From Bacteriovoracia bacterium (GTDB lineage: Bacteria; Bdellovibrionota; Bacteriovoracia; Bacteriovoracales; Bacteriovoracaceae), in the NCBI GenBank assembly GCA_030427595.1, contig JAUIBX010000012.1:1-36088 (forward strand): a DNA stretch of 36,088 nucleotides, given 5' to 3'. Under the pieces are notes generated by a model, which did no database searches, had not been told where the DNA came from, and saw only the letters and a list, made by a program, of their open reading frames with translations. Below, in pieces: positions 23,966 to 32,482 of the stretch; positions within the stretch are counted from its first letter, which is position 1, and each line of letters begins with the position of its first letter. Both the position numbers and the translations under genes were made by a program.

Positions 23966-24916
23966 CTACTTCTTATAGAGCTGGCGCACAATTTCATCAC
24001 CAATATAGCGCCCAAACTTCCCGTAGAGTTTCTTAAGATCAGCAAGGTACTTATCGTTAATACCTTTATCTGAATAGCTGCTGATATATTGAGCAAGATC
24101 CTCAAGAGTCTCATTATCGACCTGGTCGAGACTCCACAGCAGAACATTTTCCATAACCCGTTCAGTTCCAGGTTGTTGGAGAGCAAGCATTTTCTTGGCG
24201 TAGGCCTCCATCTCTTGGCGGTTGGCCTTGGGGTTCTTGTGCTTATAGGTGGCCATAAGGACCGGCCCCACTATGGCATCTGAGATGGCCATATTCGCTT
24301 CTAGCATGTTGGTCTCATCAAAGATTTGCTCTATATACTCACTCTTGCTGGCATCAGCTTGATACTTACTCTTATCTTGAGCGATGGCCGTGAGTTCCTT
24401 TTGGTTTCTTTGCTGGGCCTCTTTCATCTTCCCTTGAGCAGGATGATTCATGTGACCCAAGATATAATCAAGTTCTTCCGCACTATAATTTTCGAGTAAT
24501 TTCTTAAATTCTTCACCAATGGGATATTCCGCAATAGACTCAGCGAATTTTTTAAATTTTTCCTTATCTAATTTCTTTTGGCCTTTTAATGAGGCCTGCA
24601 TGCCCCCAAGAACTTGATTTTTAAACTGACCAAATTGACTTACCTTTAAGATAGAATCAATGACCTTTGCTTTTTCTTTGGTGCTGGTAGAACCTCCCCT
24701 TACCTTAGGAGAGACTTTAGCTTGTTGAGAACTTACTTTTGATTCACTCTTAGGTGATTTTTGTAAGTCTTCTCTTTCCCCCTTTTCATTGAGGACCTCT
24801 TTCTTTGCAACAATGGACGCATCCTTGTCATTTGGGTCCTTCAAAAGGGAAAAGGTGGTCAACAAGACCACCGAAACTAAAGCCAAGGTAATTATTATTT
24901 TCTGATTCTTTTTCAT
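23966..24916 (-). CDS. Membrane-anchored or secreted helical protein, function unknown
   Basis: A 316-residue protein with an N-terminal hydrophobic segment (IIITLALVSVVLLTTFSLL) that could be an anchor or signal. A low-complexity Lys/Ser/Glu spacer (about 25-80) leads to an all-helical domain. The segment FKKLLENYSAEELDYILGHMNHPAQGKM resembles the ending of DUF2059-type domains (a helix, then an ELxxLxxFxxSPxGxK motif), but the match is weak. Its ATG overlaps the stop of the upstream gene as TAATG, so the two are coupled. The stop is three bases from that of the plus-strand acidic-protein gene. A periplasmic role is likely. Confidence 0.75.
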   Translation of the reverse strand: MKKNQKIIITLALVSVVLLTTFSLLKDPNDKDASIVAKKEVLNEKGEREDLQKSPKSESKVSSQQAKVSPKVRGGSTSTKEKAKVIDSILKVSQFGQFKNQVLGGMQASLKGQKKLDKEKFKKFAESIAEYPIGEEFKKLLENYSAEELDYILGHMNHPAQGKMKEAQQRNQKELTAIAQDKSKYQADASKSEYIEQIFDETNMLEANMAISDAIVGPVLMATYKHKNPKANRQEMEAYAKKMLALQQPGTERVMENVLLWSLDQVDNETLEDLAQYISSYSDKGINDKYLADLKKLYGKFGRYIGDEIVRQLYKK

Positions 24917-25707
24917 TAAGGCTCAAGGTCTTTGAGGGAAATATCAAAGTAGAAGGTCTCGCCTTTGTGGCGATAAGCGAAGCAGCCATTTTTTGAAGCA
25001 GAAATATTAAAGCCAGCTCCCCAGTAACGAAAGCCTTCATCATAATCTCTTGCCGTGTTGTATTTGTGCTCTTCTTGATGAAGAAGCTCAATCTTGCCAT
25101 CATCCTTGTTGTGACCAACGAGGTTACGCGTAAAGAAGCGCCACTGAACATGACGATCATCTTTGAAAGAGCCGTCTTCATTTTTCATATCAAGCTGTTC
25201 AGCGGTGTGATAGAGGAAACGAGTCTCCGGATGGTTGAGCATGAGTTCATACCTTTTATGACCTTCCTTTACAGGAATGTCTTTAACTTTCTCATTGTAA
25301 AACTTTTGATCCACAAAGAGATGGGAGTGACCCATATCGGGAAAGATAATGGCATCGACATAATTTCTCTTAAGACCATTTTCAACGTGGCCGATGACAC
25401 TTTTCACGAAGCGCTTGGATAGTTTAATTTTTTGTTCTTCTCCACCATAGGGAGTGTATGGAAGAAAAACCACGCCATTCTCTATAAAGGCACGTTCTTT
25501 TAAGCGGTAGCCTTTGGCGTAGACGTCTTTTTGCTTAAGTTTAATTTCATCGAGACTCATGCCCCAAGAAAACTCAGAGCTTCTCAGGTACTCTTCGACT
25601 TTATTGCTTTTGACACAATTTTCAGTGTTCACAATATCGGAAAAGTCTTCAGAGGCTTCAGTAGCAGCAAGAGCGCAAATCGCGAATAGAAAGAGCATCG
25701 TTTTCAT
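24916..25707 (-). CDS. Exported protein, function unknown
   Basis: A 263-residue protein. The ATG at 25707 is preferred to the frame's extension to 25752, because GGAG lies six bases upstream and the signal peptide (MLFLFAICALAATEAS) starts there. The mature part holds DAIIFPDMGHSHLFVDQKFY and RFLYHTAEQLDMKNEDGS, with several His and acidic residues that could bind metal (GHSH, YHTAE, LLHQEEHKYN). That is only a pattern observation; I do not recognise the family. Two Cys (NCVKS near the start and NGCFAYRHKGETF near the end) could form a disulfide. It is coupled to the next gene by TAATG. It follows RNase G on the same strand by about 85 bases. Confidence 0.75.
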   Translation of the reverse strand: MKTMLFLFAICALAATEASEDFSDIVNTENCVKSNKVEEYLRSSEFSWGMSLDEIKLKQKDVYAKGYRLKERAFIENGVVFLPYTPYGGEEQKIKLSKRFVKSVIGHVENGLKRNYVDAIIFPDMGHSHLFVDQKFYNEKVKDIPVKEGHKRYELMLNHPETRFLYHTAEQLDMKNEDGSFKDDRHVQWRFFTRNLVGHNKDDGKIELLHQEEHKYNTARDYDEGFRYWGAGFNISASKNGCFAYRHKGETFYFDISLKDLEP

Positions 25708-25792
25708 AAATTTCTCCAGTTTGGTTGCCACCCTTTTAGAGAGAAAATTCATTTCTGAAATGACGCTTTACATTTTTACAAAGTGTAAGTGC

Positions 25793-27373
25793 CTAATATT
25801 CCTGAGGAAAGATTTCGTACTGCTCGATATGATAGTTATTTTCAGATCTGATCACGAGCTGTTTGCCAAAAGTCTCCTCTAGAGTTTCCACCATTTCCGC
25901 ATCTTCTGAGCATAAACGGGCGGTCACCTCAGGGTGAGCATAGATAAAGACCTTAGGCCCTTCACTCTTTTTGATCACTTTCATCAGCTCACGAACAAGC
26001 TCATAACAAACAGTCACAGTAGACTTCACAACCCCTGTTCCTTCACAGTAAGGGCATCCGGTACACATCAGACGAGTCAAGGTATCGCGGGTTCTCTTGC
26101 GAGTCATCTCCACTAGACCTAGCCCGGAAATAGGAAGAACATTAGTTTTTGAGCGGTCTTTCTTGAGGGCCTCAAGTAGAGTGTTATAGACCTGCTCTCT
26201 ATGGTCTTCTTTTTCCATATCGATGAAGTCGATAATAATAATCCCACCACAATTTCTTAAGCGTAGCTGATAAGCGATTTCTTTTACGGCCTCTAGATTA
26301 GTACGAAGGATGGTTTCTTCAAGTGTCTTACGACCGACAAACTTACCGGTGTTCACATCAATGGAAACCAAAGCCTCTGTTTGATCGATATTCAAAGAGC
26401 CACCTGAGCGCAAGAAGACTTTATTAGAGAGCCCTCTCTCAATCTCCATATCAAGCCCCTCTTTTTCAAAGAGAGGGATATCATCTGTGTAGAGATTCGC
26501 TTTACCTTTAAGGGAGGGAAGAAACTTTGCAATGAACTTCTCAACCTCTTTGAGGTTTTCCTTACTATCGACGGTAATGGACTCAACATCCTCGTCGGTG
26601 ATGTCTCTAAGTACACGTTGAATAAAATTGAGATCTTTATAACAAAGGTTAGGGGCTTTGATATTCTCTGCCGACTTCATTACATCTTTCCAGATGCGAT
26701 TGAGCATATTGTAATCGGCCTTAAGTGTTTTGTAGGATTGGCCCTCGGCAACAGTTCTGGCAATAATCCCCTTGCCTTCCGGTCTGATGGTATCGAGGAT
26801 CTCTCTTAAACGTTCACGCTCCCCTTCATTTTCAATACGACGAGAAACACCTGTGTGCTCAATAAAGGGCATAAAGACCACATGACGACCGGCCAAGGTG
26901 ACATGACGAGTGACGCGCGGGCCTTTGGTAGAGATGGGTTCTTTTGCTACTTGAACCAGGATCTCATCGCCTTCTTTGAGAAAAGATTCGATAGAAATAT
27001 CGGGGCGGTAGCGCATATTCACGTGGTCAGACAGAGTGGAAAGTTCATCAGGGATAACCTCTCCCATCTTTTCACGCTTGGCCTCAAGTTCTTTTTGAGT
27101 GCGCTCAGCAATCTCACGTTGCTCTTCAAGAGTTGGGATGTAGGCGTCGTCTACATAGAGAAAAGCCGCTTTCTCATAGCCAATATCAACAAAAGCAGAT
27201 TGCATCCCGGGAAGGACTCTTAGCACCTTCCCCTTGTAGATATTGCCCACGGAGGGGTGATCGTCGCGGACCTGCTCTCCGCGCACCATGAGGAAATCCA
27301 AGATCTCCCCACTTTCAACCAACGCAGCTCTGGCTTCTCCCAGAGTCTGGTTGATAAACAGTTGTTTTGCCAT
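25793..27373 (-). CDS. rng: Ribonuclease G / Rne-Rng family endoribonuclease
   Basis: A 526-residue endonuclease that trims 16S rRNA 5' ends and degrades mRNA. Residues 1-130 form the S1 domain (VGNIYKGKVLRVLPGMQSAFVDIG, KAAFLYVDD). The catalytic core carries PRVTRHVTLAGRHVVFMPF, GVSRRI, the metal-binding Asp residues in SIDVNTGKFVG and IIIIDFIDM, and the zinc-link motif CTGCPYCEGTG. There is no long C-terminal scaffold, so it is RNase G-like and not full-length RNase E. An internal insert in the S1 part (EEQREIAERTQKELEAKREK) is a longer charged helix than in E. coli. AGGA seven bases before the ATG fits the start. Start and stop match the family. Confidence 0.95.
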   Translation of the reverse strand: MAKQLFINQTLGEARAALVESGEILDFLMVRGEQVRDDHPSVGNIYKGKVLRVLPGMQSAFVDIGYEKAAFLYVDDAYIPTLEEQREIAERTQKELEAKREKMGEVIPDELSTLSDHVNMRYRPDISIESFLKEGDEILVQVAKEPISTKGPRVTRHVTLAGRHVVFMPFIEHTGVSRRIENEGERERLREILDTIRPEGKGIIARTVAEGQSYKTLKADYNMLNRIWKDVMKSAENIKAPNLCYKDLNFIQRVLRDITDEDVESITVDSKENLKEVEKFIAKFLPSLKGKANLYTDDIPLFEKEGLDMEIERGLSNKVFLRSGGSLNIDQTEALVSIDVNTGKFVGRKTLEETILRTNLEAVKEIAYQLRLRNCGGIIIIDFIDMEKEDHREQVYNTLLEALKKDRSKTNVLPISGLGLVEMTRKRTRDTLTRLMCTGCPYCEGTGVVKSTVTVCYELVRELMKVIKKSEGPKVFIYAHPEVTARLCSEDAEMVETLEETFGKQLVIRSENNYHIEQYEIFPQEY

Positions 27374-27518
27374 GTGTAATTCCTAAATTTTAAAATCATA
27401 AATCCCTTTCATCCTAACAGCTCCCTGACAATTCCGGCAATTGGGCAAGGTGGTACAAAGAGCTTTGGGGACTCCTAGCGTTAGGTAGGTGACGCATTTG
27501 CTCCGTCAAAGAAAGGGC

Positions 27519-28715
27519 TTAGATGTTGAGCTTCTCGACTTCGATAAGAGCACTAAGAGCATGCTGAACATAGTCGATACGAATTTCTTGACGTCTGCGG
27601 TTGTGGTTTTTGACGTCGGCTCCCTCACCTTCAAGTTTAATGACGGCTCGAGTCCAACCACCAGCATAGGGGCCATCAATCACTTGAGCACGTACTAGAA
27701 AGTCAGCGGCGGCCTTGAGTTTAGTATCACGAATATAGGGATAGAATGCCGTTAGGCCCTCCATGCGAGTTGCTGTTGGGGTTGTTTTGCCCCAGTAGTG
27801 AAAAGCTCCAATGCCGATTGGAAGCTCATGGTTAACGACACGAGAAAGAAGAATACTTTGAATGACCTGATCACCATGATCGAGAAGTTTCTTTTTAAGC
27901 TCAGGATCGATATTAGGAGAGACCTTTAAAATTTTATCAGTGGCGATGAGGGCCCAATAATCCGCAGGCACCTTACCGGGATTGATGTCTTTACGGCTAT
28001 TGTAGAGAAAGGTCATCGCTTTAATCGCTGAGTCGAGGTATTTCTTTTTCTTTGTCAGCTTATAGAGCTCCACTAATCCAAAAACGGCTTCACCTTGGTA
28101 ATAAAGAGAAACCCAACTGGCATCTGGTCCAGGGCCTTTTAGATATTTTGAATAGAAACCACCATCATCTTTTTGCATAAAGATGATGAAGTCACCAATG
28201 GCCTCAAGCTCACTAAGAGGGACCTCTTCTTTAATCAGATTATAATTGCCACACATGCCAACAAGAACGAGACCAGCAGCTCCCAGTTTGATTTGATCAG
28301 GCATGCCCTTGCAGCCAGAAAGCTCCTCAGAAGACCACACCCCCATCATAGTTTTTTCTACCGGAGAAAAGGCCACTTTCTTGATATAGAGAAGAGATTT
28401 CTTAACACTCTTCATATCAACGGATCCAGGTCTAAAGTCCTCTAACATTTTCAATGAATAGAGAGATCCCATATGGCGTAGGATATTGTACTTGTTGGCC
28501 AATCTTCTCTCTTTGTTGGGATCTACCCAATAGATAAATTTACCAGAGGGAAGCATTTGCTTTTGTAGGTACTCACCGGCCAGGTCAATGGACTTTGAAC
28601 GAGAGCGACCAAGTTGGTCATTAGGAGTACTTACCGAATAACGAAGGTAAGCAAATATGGATGTAAGGATGATAAATCCCACGATAAAGAGGGCGTTCTT
28701 TTTCAATATTTTCAT
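27519..28715 (-). CDS. Membrane-anchored protein with six-hairpin (alpha/alpha) glycosidase/epimerase-like character
   Basis: A 398-residue protein. The ATG at 28715 overlaps an upstream stop as ATGA; an ATG three codons earlier (28724) has GGGGA nearby and is an alternative. One N-terminal membrane segment (LFIVGFIILTSIFAYLRY) leaves the rest outside. The body shows repeated helix pairs typical of alpha/alpha toroids (GFYSKYLKGPGPDASWVSLY, YQGEAVFGLVELYKLTKKKK, DSAIKAMTFLYNSR, GIGAFHYWGKTTPTATRMEG). Such folds occur in glucuronyl epimerases, unsaturated glucuronyl hydrolases and related enzymes acting on polysaccharides. I cannot name the reaction. Two Cys (SGCKG, GMCGN) are close. An envelope glycan is a likely substrate. 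Confidence 0.72.
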   Translation of the reverse strand: MKILKKNALFIVGFIILTSIFAYLRYSVSTPNDQLGRSRSKSIDLAGEYLQKQMLPSGKFIYWVDPNKERRLANKYNILRHMGSLYSLKMLEDFRPGSVDMKSVKKSLLYIKKVAFSPVEKTMMGVWSSEELSGCKGMPDQIKLGAAGLVLVGMCGNYNLIKEEVPLSELEAIGDFIIFMQKDDGGFYSKYLKGPGPDASWVSLYYQGEAVFGLVELYKLTKKKKYLDSAIKAMTFLYNSRKDINPGKVPADYWALIATDKILKVSPNIDPELKKKLLDHGDQVIQSILLSRVVNHELPIGIGAFHYWGKTTPTATRMEGLTAFYPYIRDTKLKAAADFLVRAQVIDGPYAGGWTRAVIKLEGEGADVKNHNRRRQEIRIDYVQHALSALIEVEKLNI

Positions 28716-28861
28716 AGGGAGCATTCTAACTTGTCCCCAAAAAAAGCACCCAATTCACCACAGATGAGTCGACCATCTACAACGACTTTCTCAATGATCT
28801 CATTCGTGCTTGCGATAAGATTTGTAAAAACCACTTTCGTGGGCGTAATAAGCTCTTTCAA
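28712..28861 (-). CDS. Candidate small ORF upstream of the alpha/alpha-barrel protein
   Basis: A frame of about 49 residues with protein-like composition (KVVFTNLIASTNEIIEK, VVVDGRLICGELGAFFGDKL). It ends in TGA overlapping the next ATG as ATGA. It has no ATG; a TTG at 28861 is the first possible start, only about 11 bases after the expected transcription start, and has no ribosome-binding site. It may be a tiny leader protein, a remnant of a larger gene, or chance. A second frame here (from TTG 28871, ending RKHE) is also open for 23 codons, which argues for caution. Confidence 0.3.
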   Translation of the reverse strand: MKELITPTKVVFTNLIASTNEIIEKVVVDGRLICGELGAFFGDKLECSL

Positions 28862-28878
28862 ATCTTTTCAAGTCGCGG

Positions 28879-28884
28879 ATTATA
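28879..28884 (-). promoter_or_regulatory. Perfect TATAAT -10 element
   Basis: TATAAT on the minus strand (28884-28879), 164 bases before the ATG of the alpha/alpha-barrel gene. The hexamer 17 bases upstream is GGCAAA, a poor -35 that lies inside an inverted repeat (28903-28928), as expected of an activator- or repressor-controlled promoter. Confidence 0.4.
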
Positions 28885-28902
28885 GGACCTTTTTGACTAA
28901 GT

Positions 28903-28928
28903 TTGCCTAGGCCTTAGCCCCTAGGCAA
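28903..28928. repeat. 9-bp inverted repeat between divergent genes, possible operator
   Basis: TTGCCTAGG (28903-28911) and CCTAGGCAA (28920-28928) pair perfectly with an 8-base spacer. It lies 35 bases before the ATG at 28963 and covers the -35 position of the minus-strand TATAAT. It could be a regulator site serving both directions. As RNA on either strand it lacks a following T-run, so it is a poor terminator. Confidence 0.45.
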
Positions 28929-28962
28929 CTCTCTGATAAACTAGGGAAAGGAGACTTTCCCT

Positions 28963-29523
28963 ATGCTTAAATTAACACTTCTTTTTACTCTACTTACTAC
29001 TCAATCCCTCTTTGCTGAAAAGCTTGAAGAGAATCAAGCCTTAAGAAGGTTGGTCTGCCTCACCTCAGCGGCAAGTCCGGTTCAAGATGCTCCCCCAGAA
29101 TTTAATTGTCCCGGTCAGTCTCGTCGCGGCGGAGCAAAGTTTGAACAATCCCCTGCTGCTGAACCTGTTGGTATTCGTGCCCTTAAAAGTCTCATTAGAA
29201 AAATTCGCTACGAACTCTTTGGCCCTGTTGTCGTCAATCGCTCCTCAGTCATCCAGCCTTGTGGCGATCAGGCCTCCACCACTCCTCTTGATCTTGAATA
29301 TAAACCAGGCGATCAACAAAAGTGCATGGCCGCTCTTTGGATAGATCTTAAAGAGTCTGTTCCAGGCCATATACCTATGACAAATCTCTTTCACTGCCAA
29401 AGATTCTTCAGTGGTGAAGAATCCCGCAATTCACTTCGCCTATATGTGGAGGAAGAGGGCATTGATCTTGGTCAAGATATCTCCCACACCCTCAATTGCC
29501 CCAACGCCATTATCGAAGTTTAA
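28963..29523 (+). CDS. Small cysteine-containing secreted protein, function unknown
   Basis: A 186-residue exported protein with a clear signal peptide (LTLLFTLLTTQSLFAEK, cut after LFA). GGAG lies nine to ten bases before the ATG. The mature protein has six Cys (LVCLTS, FNCPGQ, QPCGDQ, KCMAAL, HCQRFF, NCPNAI), enough for three disulfides, and a mixed alpha/beta look. I do not recognise it. It is the first plus-strand gene after the divergent region that holds the 28903 inverted repeat. The 147 bases after it contain only short overlapping hairpins and no gene. Confidence 0.75.
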   Translation: MLKLTLLFTLLTTQSLFAEKLEENQALRRLVCLTSAASPVQDAPPEFNCPGQSRRGGAKFEQSPAAEPVGIRALKSLIRKIRYELFGPVVVNRSSVIQPCGDQASTTPLDLEYKPGDQQKCMAALWIDLKESVPGHIPMTNLFHCQRFFSGEESRNSLRLYVEEEGIDLGQDISHTLNCPNAIIEV

Positions 29524-29670
29524 ACGCGACGCAACTTACTAAATTACAGCCCTCAAGGGCTTCCGAAGCCTCTCTAAAGACAAAGTCTCTTTTGTTTGAG
29601 AAGACCCTAGTCTCACCCAACTTTTAGAAAACGCATCAATAAAACGCATTAGAGAGCCGAGGGACACTGC

Positions 29671-30468
29671 ATGAGAAGTTTAATTACCTTAGTTTTGGTT
29701 TTAATGGCCTTAAAACCTGTTTATGCCACAGTTATTAGAAAAGAATTTTCAGAGAGAATGACCTTCCCCTTTGAAGGAGGCGGTTACAAAATCAGAGGCG
29801 TGCCTCGTAATGTCATCTACCTCACGATTGATGATGGACCTAGCCCTCAAGGGACACCGGCGATGCTCGATATTCTTGAAGACCATCAAGTTTCGGCTAC
29901 TTTCTTTGTCCACGGCAACCAGGCAGAACGCAGACCTCATCTCCTTGAGCGCATGTATAGAGAAGGTCACCTTGTTGCGAACCACTCTTATTCTCACGTT
30001 CTCGACTTCCCCTCATCAAGCTCCTTTGTGAACTCCTTAATGGTCACTCACAATATCATTACTCCCTATATTGCTCCTGAAGGAGTTCTTCTTTACCGTG
30101 CCCCTGGTGGCGTTTGGAATGATTGGCGTAGCCGAAATGGCAATAACCACTCCACTCTTCGCCGCTACGTCGGTCCTCTTTTTTGGAATGTAGGTGGAGG
30201 AAGTCCTAACCGCCAAGATGATGCTGATTGGAAGTGCTGGCGCCGCGGAAATGGCGTTACAGTTAATGCCTGTGCAGACTCATACTATCAGCAGATCCTC
30301 TCTAATTACAAAAAGGGCCAAGCTTCATTGGTTCTTCTTCATGACATTAGAGACCTTTCGGCCAAGCTCGTCGATCGTCTCGTCAGGCGTTTAAAAAGAG
30401 ATGGTATCGACTGGGAGTTTCGCCTCGCAGACGATATGCCCATCGTAAGAGAATACGCCAATAAATAG
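29671..30468 (+). CDS. Secreted polysaccharide deacetylase (NodB domain, CE4)
   Basis: Removes acetyl groups from N-acetylated sugars in peptidoglycan or chitin-like polymers. The 265-residue protein has a signal peptide (ITLVLVLMALKPVYA) and all CE4 motifs: TIDDGPS with Asp54/Asp55 (general base and metal ligand), metal-binding His105 and His109 in HSYSH, RAPGG, the WKCW region after DDADW, and LVLLHDI with the last catalytic His. Length is normal for a one-domain enzyme. GAGGGA precedes the ATG. It is transcribed in its own direction, between two unrelated genes. In a predator a deacetylase could modify prey or self wall so that other enzymes tell them apart; that role is inference, the enzyme class is not. 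Confidence 0.93.
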   Translation: MRSLITLVLVLMALKPVYATVIRKEFSERMTFPFEGGGYKIRGVPRNVIYLTIDDGPSPQGTPAMLDILEDHQVSATFFVHGNQAERRPHLLERMYREGHLVANHSYSHVLDFPSSSSFVNSLMVTHNIITPYIAPEGVLLYRAPGGVWNDWRSRNGNNHSTLRRYVGPLFWNVGGGSPNRQDDADWKCWRRGNGVTVNACADSYYQQILSNYKKGQASLVLLHDIRDLSAKLVDRLVRRLKRDGIDWEFRLADDMPIVREYANK

Positions 30469-30511
30469 ACAGCATTTGCCCAAGCCCATGGGGTTACCTA
30501 TTCTAGACTGA

Positions 30512-31492
30512 ATGAAAGAGAGTAACCCCAAATTTAAACTCATAGGTCTTATCACAATCATCCTTATTATCTGGGTGACTTCAATTGCGACGTTAGATAA
30601 GTTTGACCTCTTTAAAGAAAATTGGCCTATTTCCTTAACAATGATTTTTGGCTCCTTCATAGCGGGAGCCACCTCGGAAGGTGGCGGTGCCGTCGCATTT
30701 CCTGTGCTCACACTCTTCTTTAAAATTAGTCCTTCAGTGGCCAGAGACTTTTCTCTCATGATTCAAAGCTTTGGCATGATCGTCGCGGCAGCGGCCATCA
30801 CATTCTATCGCATTCCTATTGTTAAGAAAGTCATCCTACCCTCTTCTATGGCCGGTGGACTTGGTCTTTTAACCGGCCTTTACTTTCTTCAGGACAAGAT
30901 TGCTCCAAGCTACCTTAAAATGTTCTTCACTTCATTTTGGTTAAGCTTCTGCTTTGTGCTGTGGAAGAAAGATCATCAATCTTTTTCTAATGAGGTTAGT
31001 TTAGATGAACCCCTTAAAATCGGCCCACTGATTCTGGGGGCATCTTTTATTGGTGGGATTTTTTCAAGCTTATTGGGAACAGGTTTGGATATTGTGGTCT
31101 TCTCTACTTTGGTCCTCCACTTTAAGATAAACCCTAAAGTCGCGACACCAACTTCAGTTATTCTTATGGGTATCAACTCCATGCTTGGTTTTGGCCTACG
31201 CCTGATTATGTCTGGGGCAAGTATCTCCGCTCAGGCTTGGGACTTTTGGTCCGTCTGCATCCCCGTAGTCATTATTGGCGCTCCTGTAGGGACCCTCTTT
31301 ATTTCTCAGCGTTCACGAGTCTTTATCGAAAAGCTTTTGATGGCCTCCATCATTATTCAGTTCATTGCTTCACTGATTATTATCAATCAAAGCTTGAAGC
31401 TAGCTCTAACAACATTTGTGACCTTTTCACTTGGGTTGATTTTCTTTTTCTCTTTAATAGCTAAAGACGAGGTCTTTGTGGATCAAAAATAG
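30512..31492 (+). CDS. TauE/SafE-family membrane exporter
   Basis: A 326-residue integral membrane protein, likely moving sulfite, sulfonate or another small organic anion. Eight to nine hydrophobic segments are visible. The family's repeated glycine-rich motif appears in the first half (GSFIAGATSEGGGAVAFPVL) and again in the second (GASFIGGIFSSLLGTGLDIV), followed by VATPTSVILMGINSM. No ribosome-binding site is clear before ATG 30512, and a later start cannot be excluded. The last 32 bases overlap the end of the protease gene on the other strand. The substrate is not predictable. It starts 43 bases after the deacetylase and may share its transcript. Confidence 0.88.
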   Translation: MKESNPKFKLIGLITIILIIWVTSIATLDKFDLFKENWPISLTMIFGSFIAGATSEGGGAVAFPVLTLFFKISPSVARDFSLMIQSFGMIVAAAAITFYRIPIVKKVILPSSMAGGLGLLTGLYFLQDKIAPSYLKMFFTSFWLSFCFVLWKKDHQSFSNEVSLDEPLKIGPLILGASFIGGIFSSLLGTGLDIVVFSTLVLHFKINPKVATPTSVILMGINSMLGFGLRLIMSGASISAQAWDFWSVCIPVVIIGAPVGTLFISQRSRVFIEKLLMASIIIQFIASLIIINQSLKLALTTFVTFSLGLIFFFSLIAKDEVFVDQK

Positions 31493-32348
31493 GATCTAGC
31501 GGCTTAGGTCCTGGCACCAGGGTCGAAATATTAAAGAGTGGAACCACATCCTCGCCCTTACACTCTCCGTCGCCACAGTGGTGAGTTTCAACACAGCCTC
31601 TTTCTTGATTCATTTTGTAGTCAGTATCGCCATTAGTAAGAATGCCAAAGACTTTGCCACTATGAGCATCAATAACTGGGCTACCGGAGTTTCCAGCAAA
31701 GGTGTCACTATCAATTCTTATAATAAACTGACTTTCAAAAGGAATCTGAATAGCTCTTCCACTATGAATGAGGGGAAGACCTGATGGATGGCCAAGTACA
31801 AAGAAGTTTTTAGGTATCGTGGCCTTCTCAATAAAAGGATTGGTCTTTAAAAAATCAAAAGGTTGAAACTGAGCTGAAGCCGGCTCAATTTCAATAAGTG
31901 CATAATCATTGCGACTAAAGCGATTCTTCTTGTGCTCCACTAACCTCTTACACTTCACCACTTGATCCCTGGGGATAAAACTTCCCTCACTCAGAGAATA
32001 CTCCTCAGAAAAAATCCATCGCCTTTTTAAACATTCCTCTTGGGTGTTTACACAGTGGCCAGCTGTCACCATTAAAGTTTTAGAAACCATAAAGCTTGTG
32101 CACTTAGAGAAAGTCGCGTGGTCTTCAAACTTTTCCCCCTCACAAAGTAGGGGCAACTTTTCTTTAAGAGAAATGGGGTGGAGGGTGATGCCCTCTTCAG
32201 TTTCACGATAGCGAGACTCCTCAAGCTGAGCGAGAACGGCGACTCTCGGTAAGGAACCTGCAACCAAAGAACGGTCGTCTTCACCGTAGATTGCTCCATC
32301 AGAGGAACTCATGATCATAAATAGAGAAAAAAAAGAGAGAAGCTTCAA
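31461..32348 (-). CDS. Secreted trypsin/V8-like serine protease (S1 family)
   Basis: A 295-residue exported protease with a complete catalytic triad: His98 (VTAGHC), Asp148 (NDYALIEIEP) and Ser221 (FAGNSGSPVID). The DTFAGNSGSP context is of the glutamyl endopeptidase/V8-like branch. A TTG start (32348) is required: it gives the signal peptide (LLSFFSLFMIMSSSDGA), with AAAGGCGG seven bases upstream, while the first ATG would cut into it. Several Cys pairs suggest disulfides, one of them near ERGCVETHHCGDGECKG. The last 32 bases overlap the convergent exporter gene. Specificity cannot be read from sequence. Confidence 0.92.
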   Translation of the reverse strand: MKLLSFFSLFMIMSSSDGAIYGEDDRSLVAGSLPRVAVLAQLEESRYRETEEGITLHPISLKEKLPLLCEGEKFEDHATFSKCTSFMVSKTLMVTAGHCVNTQEECLKRRWIFSEEYSLSEGSFIPRDQVVKCKRLVEHKKNRFSRNDYALIEIEPASAQFQPFDFLKTNPFIEKATIPKNFFVLGHPSGLPLIHSGRAIQIPFESQFIIRIDSDTFAGNSGSPVIDAHSGKVFGILTNGDTDYKMNQERGCVETHHCGDGECKGEDVVPLFNISTLVPGPKPLDPIFDPQRPRL

Positions 32349-32482
32349 TTGACCGCCTTTGAGGGAATACTAGGCCAAATAATCCTCTAAATGGGGTTTT
32401 GAGAAGCTTTTACAGGCGAAGTTAGGAATTTAGACAGAGATAAACCCATTAGTTTCAACAACTTAGCTAAATTATTTCTAAA

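Noticed and set aside
28614-28910. Plus-strand 98-residue ORF opposite the start of the alpha/alpha-barrel gene
   Set aside because: It has no ribosome-binding site, runs antisense through the start of a real gene and reads as noise.
29548-29570. Overlapping small hairpins AGCCCT-CA-AGGGCT and GGCTTC-C-GAAGCC as a switch
   Set aside because: The loops are only one to two bases long and no T-run follows; they may just be chance GC-rich palindromes.
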